Source: JBBQKI01 sp038326725 (GTDB lineage Bacteria > Bacteroidota > Bacteroidia > Flavobacteriales > Flavobacteriaceae). Taken from it: DNA of 64,000 nt. The first letter of the stretch is position 1. Each line of letters opens with the position of its first letter. Where the stretch lies: NCBI GenBank assembly GCA_038326725.1, contig JBBQKI010000004.1:23076-87075 (forward strand). Direction: 5' to 3'. The position numbers were made by a program, and so were the translations under genes. The notes below the pieces were generated by a model. It had not been told where the DNA came from and searched no databases. It saw nothing but the letters and a program-made list of their open reading frames with translations. Shown piece after piece: positions 34,642-42,752 of the stretch.

Positions 34642-35701
34642 ATTAATAGTCTTTTTGCTCTTGCCCACATTAATTTTCGCCAACAACGGAAAATTCAAGG
34701 GAAAATACACCAAGGAAAAAACCATCAAAAAAGAATTCAATGTAAGTTCTGATGCGCTCCTAAAAATCGACAACAGCTACGGAAACGTTGACGTGGCCAC
34801 ATGGAACGAAAACCGGACGGTCATTGAAGTTAGAATCCTAACCAATGGGAATGATGAAAAAAAGGTATTGGAAAAACTGGATGAAATTACCGTAAAGTTT
34901 TCTGCAACCAATTCACTAGTAAGCGCCGAAACCATTTTCAGCGATAGTAAAGGCTGGAACTTATGGGGAAGCAACAATAATGTCTCGATGGAAATAAACT
35001 ATACCATCAAAATCCCGATGACAAATTCCGTGGAATTGGACAATAATTATGGTGCCATCAGCATCAAAAAATTGATGGGAAATTCAAAAATAGATTGCGA
35101 TTACGGCCAGCTTATTATTGGGGAATTGCTTGGGGGAACTAATTTGCTCAATTTCAATTACACTAACAATTCCACGATAGGTTATATGAAATCTGGAAAA
35201 ATTTATGCCGATTATTCAAGCTTTATTTTGGAGAAAGCGGAGAATATCGAGGTCTTTGCAGACTACACCGATACCGAGATTTTGGAAGCCAACAACCTAA
35301 TTTATATTTGTGATTACGGGAAAATAACTGTGAAAAAAATCAATAACCTAAATGGCAACGGCGATTATATTACTACACGTATCGGTTCTGTAACCGGCTC
35401 AGTTAAAATCGATAGCGATTATGGCTCAATAGGAATTGAAAGGCTCACCAATACCGCACGGAACGTTACCATAAACAGCAATTATACCTCAGTGAAAATT
35501 GGTTTCGAAGCGGGTTATGAGGCCAATTTTGAATTGGATATAAACTACGCAAGTTTTAATGGGGAGGAGAACGTAACCCTTACCAAATCAGTTGATGACC
35601 GAACTTCACTAAGCATGAAAGGCTTTATTATAAACAAGAATTCCACAAATAAAGTGACCATTAAATCCAATTACGGCGGGGTAACCTTTATTAAACTTTA
35701 A
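34625..35701 (+). CDS. DUF4097-like secreted beta-repeat protein
   Basis: 358 residues with a signal peptide (about 1-19). The mature part has many short strands with NxYGxx turns: IDNSYGNVDVATW, LDNNYGAISIKKL, CDYGQLIIGELLGGT, CDYGKITVKK, SDYGSIGIERL, SNYGGVTFIKL. This is the right-handed beta-helix-like pattern of DUF4097/putative adhesin domains. It overlaps the anti-sigma gene by 17 bp and so is part of the ECF operon, perhaps as its output or sensor. Surface or periplasmic location is inferred; no sorting domain is seen. Confidence 0.75.
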   Translation: MKLYYKLIVFLLLPTLIFANNGKFKGKYTKEKTIKKEFNVSSDALLKIDNSYGNVDVATWNENRTVIEVRILTNGNDEKKVLEKLDEITVKFSATNSLVSAETIFSDSKGWNLWGSNNNVSMEINYTIKIPMTNSVELDNNYGAISIKKLMGNSKIDCDYGQLIIGELLGGTNLLNFNYTNNSTIGYMKSGKIYADYSSFILEKAENIEVFADYTDTEILEANNLIYICDYGKITVKKINNLNGNGDYITTRIGSVTGSVKIDSDYGSIGIERLTNTARNVTINSNYTSVKIGFEAGYEANFELDINYASFNGEENVTLTKSVDDRTSLSMKGFIINKNSTNKVTIKSNYGGVTFIKL

Positions 35702-35740
35702 TCCAAAACCTTATTTTATATAGTTTGAGTATTAGCAAAA

Positions 35741-35776
35741 AAAAACGTCCCAAATTTAATTTTGGGACGTTTTTTT
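35741..35776. terminator. Bidirectional terminator
   Basis: AAAACGTCCCAAA pairs with TTTGGGACGTTTT across a five-base loop, with A-rich and T-rich flanks, between the DUF4097-like gene and the convergent triple-repeat lipoprotein gene. Confidence 0.9.
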
Positions 35777-35792
35777 TATTATTGAAAAATTC

Positions 35793-37196
35793 TTATTCTA
35801 TAACTGCTAAAAATGATCCGCTAGTGATTCCAAATTCGGTTTCATCCATACCAGTTGGATCCACTGCTGTAAATACAAACGTTCCTTCAATGATCCCTCC
35901 GGTAATATCATAATTGGTAATGGTCAATACCCCTGGGTTGGAAACATAGGTGATAGAAGTACCTACCAAAGGATTGTACGATCCTACTTTTTCATCACCG
36001 TTTTCAAAAACAGGGCCCATGGGGTAGGCTGCTTCATCAATAATAAGCGGGAAGGTAAGTCCCATGCTTTGTTCTCCCCTGGTGGTAATAATGGTAAGAT
36101 TTGGAATCCCGTTAAGCATCGATTGTGTGATGGTTATGGTTTCCGGTACGTAAGCTGCGCCGTCCACGGTTGCCAAAAATGCGTTTGTTGCCCCCGGCAC
36201 GCCAACAAAAATTGCTGTAAAACTACCCTCTGTAACTTCCACTACGGTCTGATCTATACCCAAGGGATCGGTCCCCGTAAATGCAAAAGTAGCTTTCAGC
36301 GATCCGAGTTCAAGGTCAAATTCAGTAATGGTAATCGTCCCCGGGTTTGAAGTTAAATTTTCGCCACCCAACCCGTCGTTATATAAAGCTATCAATTTAG
36401 TTCCGTCCGAAAGATTTTCCATGGCAAATGTACCCACGCCCAAGTTTCGGGGTACATCTATTCTTATCAATGCCCCTTGAGAATTTCGGGCTTCTACCTT
36501 TATCATTTGTATCCCTCCAATTATTGGCTCTGTAACCTGTATGCTATCCGCAATAAAATCTACCCCGTCAACAATTGCAAAAAACTCATTCTCTGGATCG
36601 GTGCCGGTGCCTCCACCGCCTCCGTCGTCTTCAATTGTATATGGAATAGAATTGAAAGCACCTTCAGTTATTTGAATATTTTCTATTACGGGATCTCCAT
36701 TACCGTCCAAGATTGGGTTTCCTTCAACATCCACCTGTGGCCTTCCTCCTATAAAATTAAAAGTACCTGTAATAGTCAAAGAGTCGGTATTGATTTCCGT
36801 GATTTGCATGATGCCCGAACCCCCCAAACTGTCCGCAGACATGTATGGGAAGGCATTGATTACCCCGTCAATATATCTGCCGAAGTTACTGCTACTCGAC
36901 CCCGTGGTTAGTGCAAAATTGCCAATTGCGGCATTGCTTATGGACAAATCAATTTTTTGACCCGTGGAAGACTTCAATCCTGAAATGAACAGTTCATTTT
37001 CTGGAGTCATCACACCGGCTGCCGTTTCGGCTTGAAATTCCTCCCCGGCTATGGTGGCTATAAACTGGCCCTCATTGGCAGGATTTTCAATCTCCACCTC
37101 TTGTGGAAAGGCATCTGTAGGTTCAACCTCGCAAGCAGTGAAATTAATAGCAACAAATGCAACAATCGCCCAGCTTAAGTATTTTATTTTCTTCAT
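35793..37196 (-). CDS. Lipoprotein with three tandem DUF6252-like domains
   Basis: 467 residues. Signal peptide and lipobox INFTAC, then a Glu-rich linker. Three homologous units of about 125-135 residues follow, each starting with an A-x-[IV]-[AD]-G-x-x-[FY] strand (FIATIAGEEFQAET near residue 46, FAIVDGVDFIADS near 207, LATVDGAAYVPET near 343). Each ends with a GxxxITxxxxxxGxxxGTFxF block and a TEGSFxAI-like strand. Units 2 and 3 are closest to each other (SNPGTITITEFD against SNPGVLTITNYD). A Gly-rich spacer (DDGGGGGTGTD) separates units 1 and 2. Single-domain relatives are common in Flavobacteriaceae. Function unknown; surface exposure is likely. Confidence 0.8.
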   Translation of the reverse strand: MKKIKYLSWAIVAFVAINFTACEVEPTDAFPQEVEIENPANEGQFIATIAGEEFQAETAAGVMTPENELFISGLKSSTGQKIDLSISNAAIGNFALTTGSSSSNFGRYIDGVINAFPYMSADSLGGSGIMQITEINTDSLTITGTFNFIGGRPQVDVEGNPILDGNGDPVIENIQITEGAFNSIPYTIEDDGGGGGTGTDPENEFFAIVDGVDFIADSIQVTEPIIGGIQMIKVEARNSQGALIRIDVPRNLGVGTFAMENLSDGTKLIALYNDGLGGENLTSNPGTITITEFDLELGSLKATFAFTGTDPLGIDQTVVEVTEGSFTAIFVGVPGATNAFLATVDGAAYVPETITITQSMLNGIPNLTIITTRGEQSMGLTFPLIIDEAAYPMGPVFENGDEKVGSYNPLVGTSITYVSNPGVLTITNYDITGGIIEGTFVFTAVDPTGMDETEFGITSGSFLAVIE

Positions 37197-37244
37197 AAGA
37201 AATGTTTTCCTTTGGTAATAAACGCAAACATAAGTAAAAATTGT

Positions 37245-38564
37245 TTATTTGGTTTTAAATCTTGGAACTCTTAGCAATAAAATTATTCCCGCAATAAAAA
37301 ATACCACGAGGAATAATATTGAATTTCTCATATTTCCGGTTACCTGATCTATAACTCCATAAATGAGCATTCCAATGACAATACCGATTTTTTCGGCCAC
37401 ATCGTAAAAACTGAAATAGGAAGTGGTGTCTTTGGTTTCGGGTAAAAATTTTGAATACGTAGATCGTGACAGCGATTGTATGCCGCCCATCACCAATCCC
37501 ACAACTCCTGCGGTGGCATAAAACTGAATTGGGCTTTCAATAAAAAAAGCAACAATACAAATACCTACCCAAATAGTATTAATCACGATTAGGGTTGGAA
37601 TATTCCCGAATTTTTCTGAAGATCTTGATGTTAAAACCGCCCCAACAACCGCAACCAATTGAATAATCAAAATACTGGAAATAAGCCCGATGGTTTTTTT
37701 CTCATCATCGCCCCAAGCTATTTCTTGTTCCCCAAAATATGTGGCTACCAACATAACCGTTTGCACGGCCATGCTGTAAACAAAAAAAGCTGAAAGGTAT
37801 TTTTTTAGAGTAGGGTTTTCGGTAAGTGAAAGATAAACCGCTTTTAATTCCCTAAATCCGTTAAAGATTATTTTTCGGCTCACTTTTCTTCCCTCGTTGT
37901 TTCCTTTTGGCAAATAATAAAAAGAATATTGACTGAAAAGAATCCACCATATCCCAACCAAAACAAAGGAATACCGCATTGCTTTCATACTAGCCTCCCC
38001 ACCCGAGCCAAGGCCGAACCATTCGGGTTTCATTACCATGGCCAAATTAAAAAGCAACAAAACCACGCTGCCAATGTAGCCCATGGAATACCCTCTCGCG
38101 CTCACCCTGTCCTGCTGCTCCGTAAAAGCAACATCGGGCAAATAGGAATTATAAAAAACCAAGCTTCCCCAAAATCCCACGAGCCCAAAAAAATAAAATA
38201 AGAGGCTGGTGTAAATATTTTCAAGACTGAAAAAATAAAGCCCCATACACGAAAGTGCACCCAGGTAACAGAAAAATTTCATGAACACCTTTTTGTTCCC
38301 TACATAATCCGCTATCCCCGAAAGTAAAGGAGAAATGAAGGCCACAAGCAGAAAGGCTGCTGCAGTAGTATAGGTTATTAATGGAGTACTGCGAATATTT
38401 CCAGCAAAAATGGAAATGCTTTCCACTTCGGCAATATTAAAAAGCGCACCATAATAAATAGGAAATATCGCGGAAGCAATCACCAAACTATAAACGGAAT
38501 TTGCCCAATCATAAAACGCCCAAGCATTGAGCAGTTTTTTGCTTCCTTTTGGTAGGTTGGTCAT
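37245..38564 (-). CDS. MFS transporter, UMF1 family
   Basis: 439 residues, about 12 predicted membrane helices. The N-terminal AWAFYDWANSVYSLVIASAIFP is the hallmark of the UMF1/Atg22-like permease family; GIADYVGNKKVFMKF is the MFS loop 2-3 motif, and GGIQSLSRSTYSKFLPE the second-half signature. Yeast Atg22 exports amino acids from the vacuole; bacterial substrates are unknown. It lies about 80 bp after the M48 protease gene with a terminator-like hairpin between, so it may have its own promoter. Confidence 0.87.
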   Translation of the reverse strand: MTNLPKGSKKLLNAWAFYDWANSVYSLVIASAIFPIYYGALFNIAEVESISIFAGNIRSTPLITYTTAAAFLLVAFISPLLSGIADYVGNKKVFMKFFCYLGALSCMGLYFFSLENIYTSLLFYFFGLVGFWGSLVFYNSYLPDVAFTEQQDRVSARGYSMGYIGSVVLLLFNLAMVMKPEWFGLGSGGEASMKAMRYSFVLVGIWWILFSQYSFYYLPKGNNEGRKVSRKIIFNGFRELKAVYLSLTENPTLKKYLSAFFVYSMAVQTVMLVATYFGEQEIAWGDDEKKTIGLISSILIIQLVAVVGAVLTSRSSEKFGNIPTLIVINTIWVGICIVAFFIESPIQFYATAGVVGLVMGGIQSLSRSTYSKFLPETKDTTSYFSFYDVAEKIGIVIGMLIYGVIDQVTGNMRNSILFLVVFFIAGIILLLRVPRFKTK

Positions 38565-38587
38565 TATAAATTGAGTAAAAAATAAAA

Positions 38588-38613
38588 GTGGCTGAATTTT
38601 ACAATTCAGCCAC
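38588..38613 (-). terminator. Terminator of the M48 protease gene
   Basis: GTGGCTGAATT / AATTCAGCCAC perfect stem; on the minus strand it is followed by TTTTATTTTTT. Confidence 0.8.
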
Positions 38614-38644
38614 CTAAAGTAATAAAATTATCGTTTTATGAAAC

Positions 38645-39466
38645 TTATTTTTTAAACGTAGTTACCCCAAACTTTCGTGCTTCTACTTTTGCTGCCGGAG
38701 CCCATGCCGTAATGTTTTGGATACGGGTGGTGCTTGAAGGGTGGGTGCTCAAAAATTCCGGTGGTGCCCCGCCCCCGCCTTGAGATTGCATACGTCGCCA
38801 CACATCCGCAGCTACAATTGGGTCATAACCGGCAATGGCCATTAACGTGAGCCCAATCTTGTCTGCTTCGGTTTCGTGGCTTCGGCTAAAGGGAAGCATA
38901 ATCCCCAAGTTGGAGCCCAAACCATAGGCTGTATTGAAAATTTGTTGGTTTTCGGGATTTTTTGCAAGGGCAACATTTCCTGCCACAGCGCCAAGTTGTT
39001 GCAATTGTCCTGCGCTCATTCGTTGCTGTCCATGATTGGCAAGGGCATGTGCCACTTCGTGACCCATTACTGCCGCTGCTCCGGCCTCGTTTTGGGTGAT
39101 GGGTAAAATTCCCGTGTAAAAAACGATTTTCCCACCGGGCATGCACCATGCGTTTACTTCCGGGCTTTGAATCAATTTATATTCCCAACGATAATCGGTC
39201 AAATAACCGGAATATCCATTTGCGGTTAAATAACGCTCGGCGGCAGTGGCTATTTTTTGCCCAACGCTAGCTATCATTTTTGCGTCGGCGGTACTGCTTA
39301 CAACTTTGTTTTCGGATAAAAATTCACCGTATTGCTGAAATGCCATGGGTAATATCTGCGAATTGGGTACCAAAGCCAAAGTTTGCTTCCCGGTGAAAGG
39401 ATTAGTGGCGCAGGCTACCGCAAAAATTGCAACAACTATAAAGGATAATAAGATTTTCGTTTTCAT
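38645..39466 (-). CDS. M48-family zinc metallopeptidase, lipoprotein
   Basis: 273 residues from the ATG at 39466. Lipobox AVACAT follows a hydrophobic stretch. The active site is GHEVAHALANHG (HExxH), and the third zinc ligand Glu lies in SHETEADKIGLTLMA. The mature start NPFTGKQTLALVP is typical of the BepA/LoiP-like outer-membrane-associated M48 proteases that handle misassembled OMPs. The long BepA TPR region is absent, so it is closer to LoiP/YggG. It is probably periplasmic. Confidence 0.9.
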   Translation of the reverse strand: MKTKILLSFIVVAIFAVACATNPFTGKQTLALVPNSQILPMAFQQYGEFLSENKVVSSTADAKMIASVGQKIATAAERYLTANGYSGYLTDYRWEYKLIQSPEVNAWCMPGGKIVFYTGILPITQNEAGAAAVMGHEVAHALANHGQQRMSAGQLQQLGAVAGNVALAKNPENQQIFNTAYGLGSNLGIMLPFSRSHETEADKIGLTLMAIAGYDPIVAADVWRRMQSQGGGGAPPEFLSTHPSSTTRIQNITAWAPAAKVEARKFGVTTFKK

Positions 39467-39673
39467 TTGAATGTTCAATTTAAGTGAATTTAAAAGTAGT
39501 GATATAAATATATGATAGTATTAAAATTTATATAAATAATGAGTTTCATTAAATAATAAAATTTATTATAAACTTAATAGAATGCAGTCCACTAACCTCC
39601 TACATTTATGACAAAATTATTCGTGGAACGAAATTTGATATTTCAACCTAAAAATCATTAAATCCTTTTTATC

Positions 39674-40168
39674 ATGAAAAATTTCTTTCTTTTTCTATCA
39701 CTTTCAACAGCAGTAATCTTTACTTCCTGCGAAGGCGATCCAGGACCTCCGGGAGAACCTGGTGGATTGGTCTATGGGCAGGTTTTTGAAGTGAATGCTA
39801 CATTTAATGAAAATAATGGTTTCGAGGAATTGTTTACATTTCCCTCCAATGTTGAAGTATTTGAAAGCGATGTTGTTTTGGCCTATTTGCTAATAGAAGT
39901 AGATAATGGGGTTGATGTTTGGAGCCAATTACCACAAACATTTTTCCCCCCACAAGGAACTTTACTTTATACGTTCGATCACACATTTCTTGACGTAAAA
40001 TTAATTTTGGACGGTAATTTTAATCTAAACCTTTTGGGGCAGGAATGGACGGATAATCAAATTTTCCGTATTGCCATTGTTCCCGCGGAATATGCGAATG
40101 CAAACCTTTCCATGGAAGAGTTGTTGCAAATGATGGAAATGGAGGCTTCCCAAATCGAAAAACTTTAA
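39674..40168 (+). CDS. Small lipoprotein with a short collagen-like Gly-X-Y tract
   Basis: 164 residues. Lipobox VIFTSC, then directly GDPGPPGEPGG, a four-triplet collagen-like linker, followed by a beta-rich domain (VFEVNATFNENNGFEELFTF; VVLAYLLIEVDNGVDVWSQL). The tract directly after the lipidated Cys is found in several Bacteroidota lipoproteins and may act as a stiff spacer. No function is recognised. It precedes the msrB pair by 9 bp on the same strand and may be co-transcribed with it. Confidence 0.75.
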   Translation: MKNFFLFLSLSTAVIFTSCEGDPGPPGEPGGLVYGQVFEVNATFNENNGFEELFTFPSNVEVFESDVVLAYLLIEVDNGVDVWSQLPQTFFPPQGTLLYTFDHTFLDVKLILDGNFNLNLLGQEWTDNQIFRIAIVPAEYANANLSMEELLQMMEMEASQIEKL

Positions 40169-40177
40169 TTTTTGAAA

Positions 40178-40669
40178 ATGAAAACACTTTCACTTTTTGC
40201 CTCAATTCTTCTTTTTTTCAGCTGCAATTCCAAAGCACAGGACAAGCAGGTTGAAAACGCCGATACTAATTTTACGGTCAACAAAACCGAAGCGGAATGG
40301 AAGGCCGAGCTTACCCCGGAGCAATTTTACATTTTGAGGGAGGAAGGCACGGAAGCCCCTTTTTCCAGTGCTCTTAACGATAATAAGAAGAAAGGCACGT
40401 ATTTTTGTGCTGCTTGCGATAATCCCGTTTTTAAAAGCGAACATAAATTCGACAGCGGTACGGGATGGCCCAGTTTTGACCGGGAAATAAAGGGCAATGT
40501 TGCCTTTTCCACAGACAATCATTTGGGATATGCCAGAACCGAAGAACATTGCGCCAAATGTGGCGGCCACTTGGGCCACGTTTTTGATGACGGCCCACGC
40601 GAAACCACGGGAAAAAGGCATTGCATAAACGGCGATGCTTTAAAATTTGTACCCGATGAAAAGAAATAA
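40178..40669 (+). CDS. msrB: Peptide-methionine (R)-S-oxide reductase, lipoprotein form
   Basis: 163 residues from the ATG at 40178. Lipobox LLFFSC places the enzyme in the envelope. The MsrB domain carries the zinc Cys pairs (FCAACDNPVF and CAKCGGHLGHVFDDG), the GTGWPSFD loop and the catalytic Cys in RHCINGDAL. It reduces methionine-R-sulfoxide in proteins. The common 'RYCINS' motif reads HCING here, a mild change next to the active site. The next gene, also msrB, overlaps by 14 bp, so the two are a coupled tandem pair. Confidence 0.93.
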   Translation: MKTLSLFASILLFFSCNSKAQDKQVENADTNFTVNKTEAEWKAELTPEQFYILREEGTEAPFSSALNDNKKKGTYFCAACDNPVFKSEHKFDSGTGWPSFDREIKGNVAFSTDNHLGYARTEEHCAKCGGHLGHVFDDGPRETTGKRHCINGDALKFVPDEKK

Positions 40670-41060
40670 TCATTTTCCAGTAGAAAAACCGGAAGCCGAA
40701 TGGCGGGAGCAATTGGATGAAAAACGCTACCACGTGCTTCGGGAGAAAGGCACGGAATATCCGCATACCGGTGCATATAACCTTCATTTCGAAAACGGAA
40801 GCTATGTGTGTGCAGCTTGTAATAATGCATTATTTACCAGCGATCAAAAATTTAAAAGTAGTTGCGGCTGGCCTTCTTTTGATGAGGCAATAAAAGGTTC
40901 TGTTGAATATATGCCGGACAATACCCACGGCATGGTTCGCACGGAAATTGTTTGTGCCAACTGCGGTGGTCATTTGGGCCACGTTTTTGATGATGGCCCC
41001 ACCGAGAGTGGACAACGTTTTTGTATTAATTCCCTTTCCTTGGATTTCCAAACAAAATAA
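40656..41060 (+). CDS. msrB: Peptide-methionine (R)-S-oxide reductase, cytosolic form
   Basis: 134 residues from the ATG at 40656, inside the end of the first msrB. No signal peptide. Zinc motifs VCAACNNALF and CANCGGHLGHVFDDGP, SCGWPSFDEAI, and catalytic RFCINSLSL. It aligns throughout with the upstream paralogue (for example EAEWREQLDEKRYHVLREKGTE against EAEWKAELTPEQFYILREEGTE). The pair therefore offers one envelope and one cytosolic enzyme from one message. Confidence 0.93.
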   Translation: MKRNNHFPVEKPEAEWREQLDEKRYHVLREKGTEYPHTGAYNLHFENGSYVCAACNNALFTSDQKFKSSCGWPSFDEAIKGSVEYMPDNTHGMVRTEIVCANCGGHLGHVFDDGPTESGQRFCINSLSLDFQTK

Positions 41061-41196
41061 GCACCAGATTTCAAATTCCAAATTCTAAATTCCAAAAAAA
41101 AACAAGTACCATAAGCCCAGCACTAAATTTCATTAAGATTTGGAGTTTGGGACTTGGCACTGGGAATTTGAGTTTTTGGAATTTCCTTTTTTGGTG
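41059..41196. repeat. Imperfect inverted-repeat element upstream of lpdA
   Basis: The ends are GCACCA (41060-41065) and TGGTGC (41192-41197). Inside, AAATTCCAAA-type phrases on the left mirror TTTGGAATTT-type phrases on the right. The left arm repeats CAAATTCYAAATT three times. There is no coding capacity. The right end lies next to the lpdA promoter, so the element may supply promoter sequence or a terminator for the msrB pair. Confidence 0.55.
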
Positions 41197-41209
41197 CTTT
41201 TTAAATTTG
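41175..41209 (+). promoter_or_regulatory. Putative lpdA promoter
   Basis: TTTG at 41175-41178 and TAAATTTG at 41202-41209, 23 bp apart; the ATG is 40 bp further on. Confidence 0.5.
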
Positions 41210-41249
41210 TAAATTCGTTCCCTCAATACAAAGACATAATTTTAAAGAA

Positions 41250-42623
41250 ATGAAATACGACATCATCGTTTTAGGAAGTGGTCCCGGGGGTTATGTAACC
41301 GCCATCCGCGCTTCACAATTAGGGTTTAAAACCGCCATTATTGAAAAGGAGAGTTTGGGCGGGGTTTGCCTTAATTGGGGTTGCATCCCCACCAAAGCCT
41401 TACTTAAAAGTGCCGAGGTTTTCAATTATTTAAAACATGCCGAAGATTACGGCTTAACTTTAAAAGATGCCGATAAGGATTTTGACAAAGTTATCGGCAG
41501 AAGCCGTGGCGTGGCAGATGGAATGAGCAAGGGCGTGCAATTCCTAATGAAAAAAAATAAAATTGATGTTATTGAAGGCATCGGAAAAATTAAACCCGGA
41601 AAAAAAGTGGATGTCGATGGTAAAGAATATTCCGCGGACCATATCATTATTGCTACCGGTGCGCGTTCCCGCGAGCTGCCCAGCCTGAAACAAGACGGAA
41701 AAAAAATAATAGGTTACCGTGAAGCCATGTCTTTAAAAAAGCAACCCAAAAGTATGATTGTGGTTGGAAGTGGGGCCATCGGGGTTGAATTTGCACATTT
41801 TTACAATGCAATGGGAACCGATGTTACCATTGTTGAATTCCTGCCAAATGTAGTGCCTTTGGAAGATGAAGATATCTCAAAACAATTTGAGCGTTCCATA
41901 AAAAAAGCGGGTATTAAAGTGATGACCAATGCTTCGGTTGAAAAAGCCGATGGTTCGGGGAAAAATATAGTTGCCACAATTAAAACCAAAAACGGCGAAG
42001 AAAAATTGGAAGCCGAAATCATTCTTTCCGCTGTGGGCATTTCCGCCAATATAGAAAATATTGGATTGGAAGAAGTTGGCATCGTTACCGATAAAGGAAA
42101 AATAATGGTGAATGATTGGTACCAAACCAACATCCCCGGCTATTACGCTATTGGCGACGTGGTTCCCGGTCCAGCTTTGGCGCACGTTGCTTCCGCTGAA
42201 GGAATAACTTGTGTCGAAAAAATTGCAGGCTTGCACGTGGAAGCCATTGACTACGGAAATATACCCGGCTGTACCTATGCCACACCGGAAATTGCCAGTG
42301 TTGGGATGACCGAAAAACAAGCTAAAGAAGCGGGTTACGAATTGAAAATAGGGAAATTCCCATTTTCTGCAAGCGGAAAAGCCAGTGCGGCCGGCGCGAA
42401 GGATGGTTTCGTAAAAGTAATTTTCGATGCCAAATACGGCGAATGGCTGGGCTGCCACATGATTGGTGCGGGTGTTACCGATATGATCGCCGAAGCAGTA
42501 TTAGGCAGAAAACTGGAAACCACCGGGCACGAAGTTTTAAAAACCATTCACCCCCACCCTACCATGAGTGAAGCCGTGATGGAGGCCGTAGCCGATGCAT
42601 ACGGGGAAGTTATTCATTTGTAG
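41250..42623 (+). CDS. lpdA: Dihydrolipoyl dehydrogenase
   Basis: 457 residues. FAD motif IIVLGSGPGGYVTAIRA, redox-active disulfide in GGVCLNWGCIPTKALL (Cys near 40 and 45), NAD motif VVGSGAIGVEFAHF, and the interface His-Glu pair in HPHPTMSEAVMEA. It reoxidises dihydrolipoamide in the pyruvate and 2-oxoglutarate dehydrogenase complexes and the glycine cleavage system (gcvT at 5123 is a functional partner). It is monocistronic. A heptanucleotide repeat begins at its stop codon, and a terminator follows. Confidence 0.96.
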   Translation: MKYDIIVLGSGPGGYVTAIRASQLGFKTAIIEKESLGGVCLNWGCIPTKALLKSAEVFNYLKHAEDYGLTLKDADKDFDKVIGRSRGVADGMSKGVQFLMKKNKIDVIEGIGKIKPGKKVDVDGKEYSADHIIIATGARSRELPSLKQDGKKIIGYREAMSLKKQPKSMIVVGSGAIGVEFAHFYNAMGTDVTIVEFLPNVVPLEDEDISKQFERSIKKAGIKVMTNASVEKADGSGKNIVATIKTKNGEEKLEAEIILSAVGISANIENIGLEEVGIVTDKGKIMVNDWYQTNIPGYYAIGDVVPGPALAHVASAEGITCVEKIAGLHVEAIDYGNIPGCTYATPEIASVGMTEKQAKEAGYELKIGKFPFSASGKASAAGAKDGFVKVIFDAKYGEWLGCHMIGAGVTDMIAEAVLGRKLETTGHEVLKTIHPHPTMSEAVMEAVADAYGEVIHL

Positions 42624-42661
42624 CGATAAGCGATAAGCGATAAGCGATAAGCGATAAGCGA
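42622..42661. repeat. Heptanucleotide tandem repeat (AGCGATA)n
   Basis: Five full copies of AGCGATA plus a partial copy begin within the lpdA stop codon (TAG) and run into the terminator. The next 80 bp contain further AGCGA/TCGCT words on both strands (for example CTTTTCGCTAATTCC, TCTTCGCTT). Confidence 0.9.
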
Positions 42662-42665
42662 AATT

Positions 42666-42695
42666 AAAAAAACCGCAATATTTGCGGTTTTTTTA
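42666..42695 (+). terminator. lpdA terminator
   Basis: AAAAAAACCGCAA TATT TGCGGTTTTTTT, a symmetric hairpin that also could serve the convergent aroQ gene. Confidence 0.9.
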
Positions 42696-42752
42696 ATGTT
42701 TTGTTTCTTGGAACTTTTTTCCCTTTTCCCTTTTCGCTAATTCCTCTTCGCT

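Noticed and set aside
37245..38564. Drug efflux pump
   Set aside because: The N-terminal signature fits the UMF1 permease family, not the DHA drug-efflux families.
41877..42458. 193-codon minus-strand open frame inside lpdA
   Set aside because: It is antisense to a fully conserved gene, has no recognisable domain, and follows from codon bias of lpdA.
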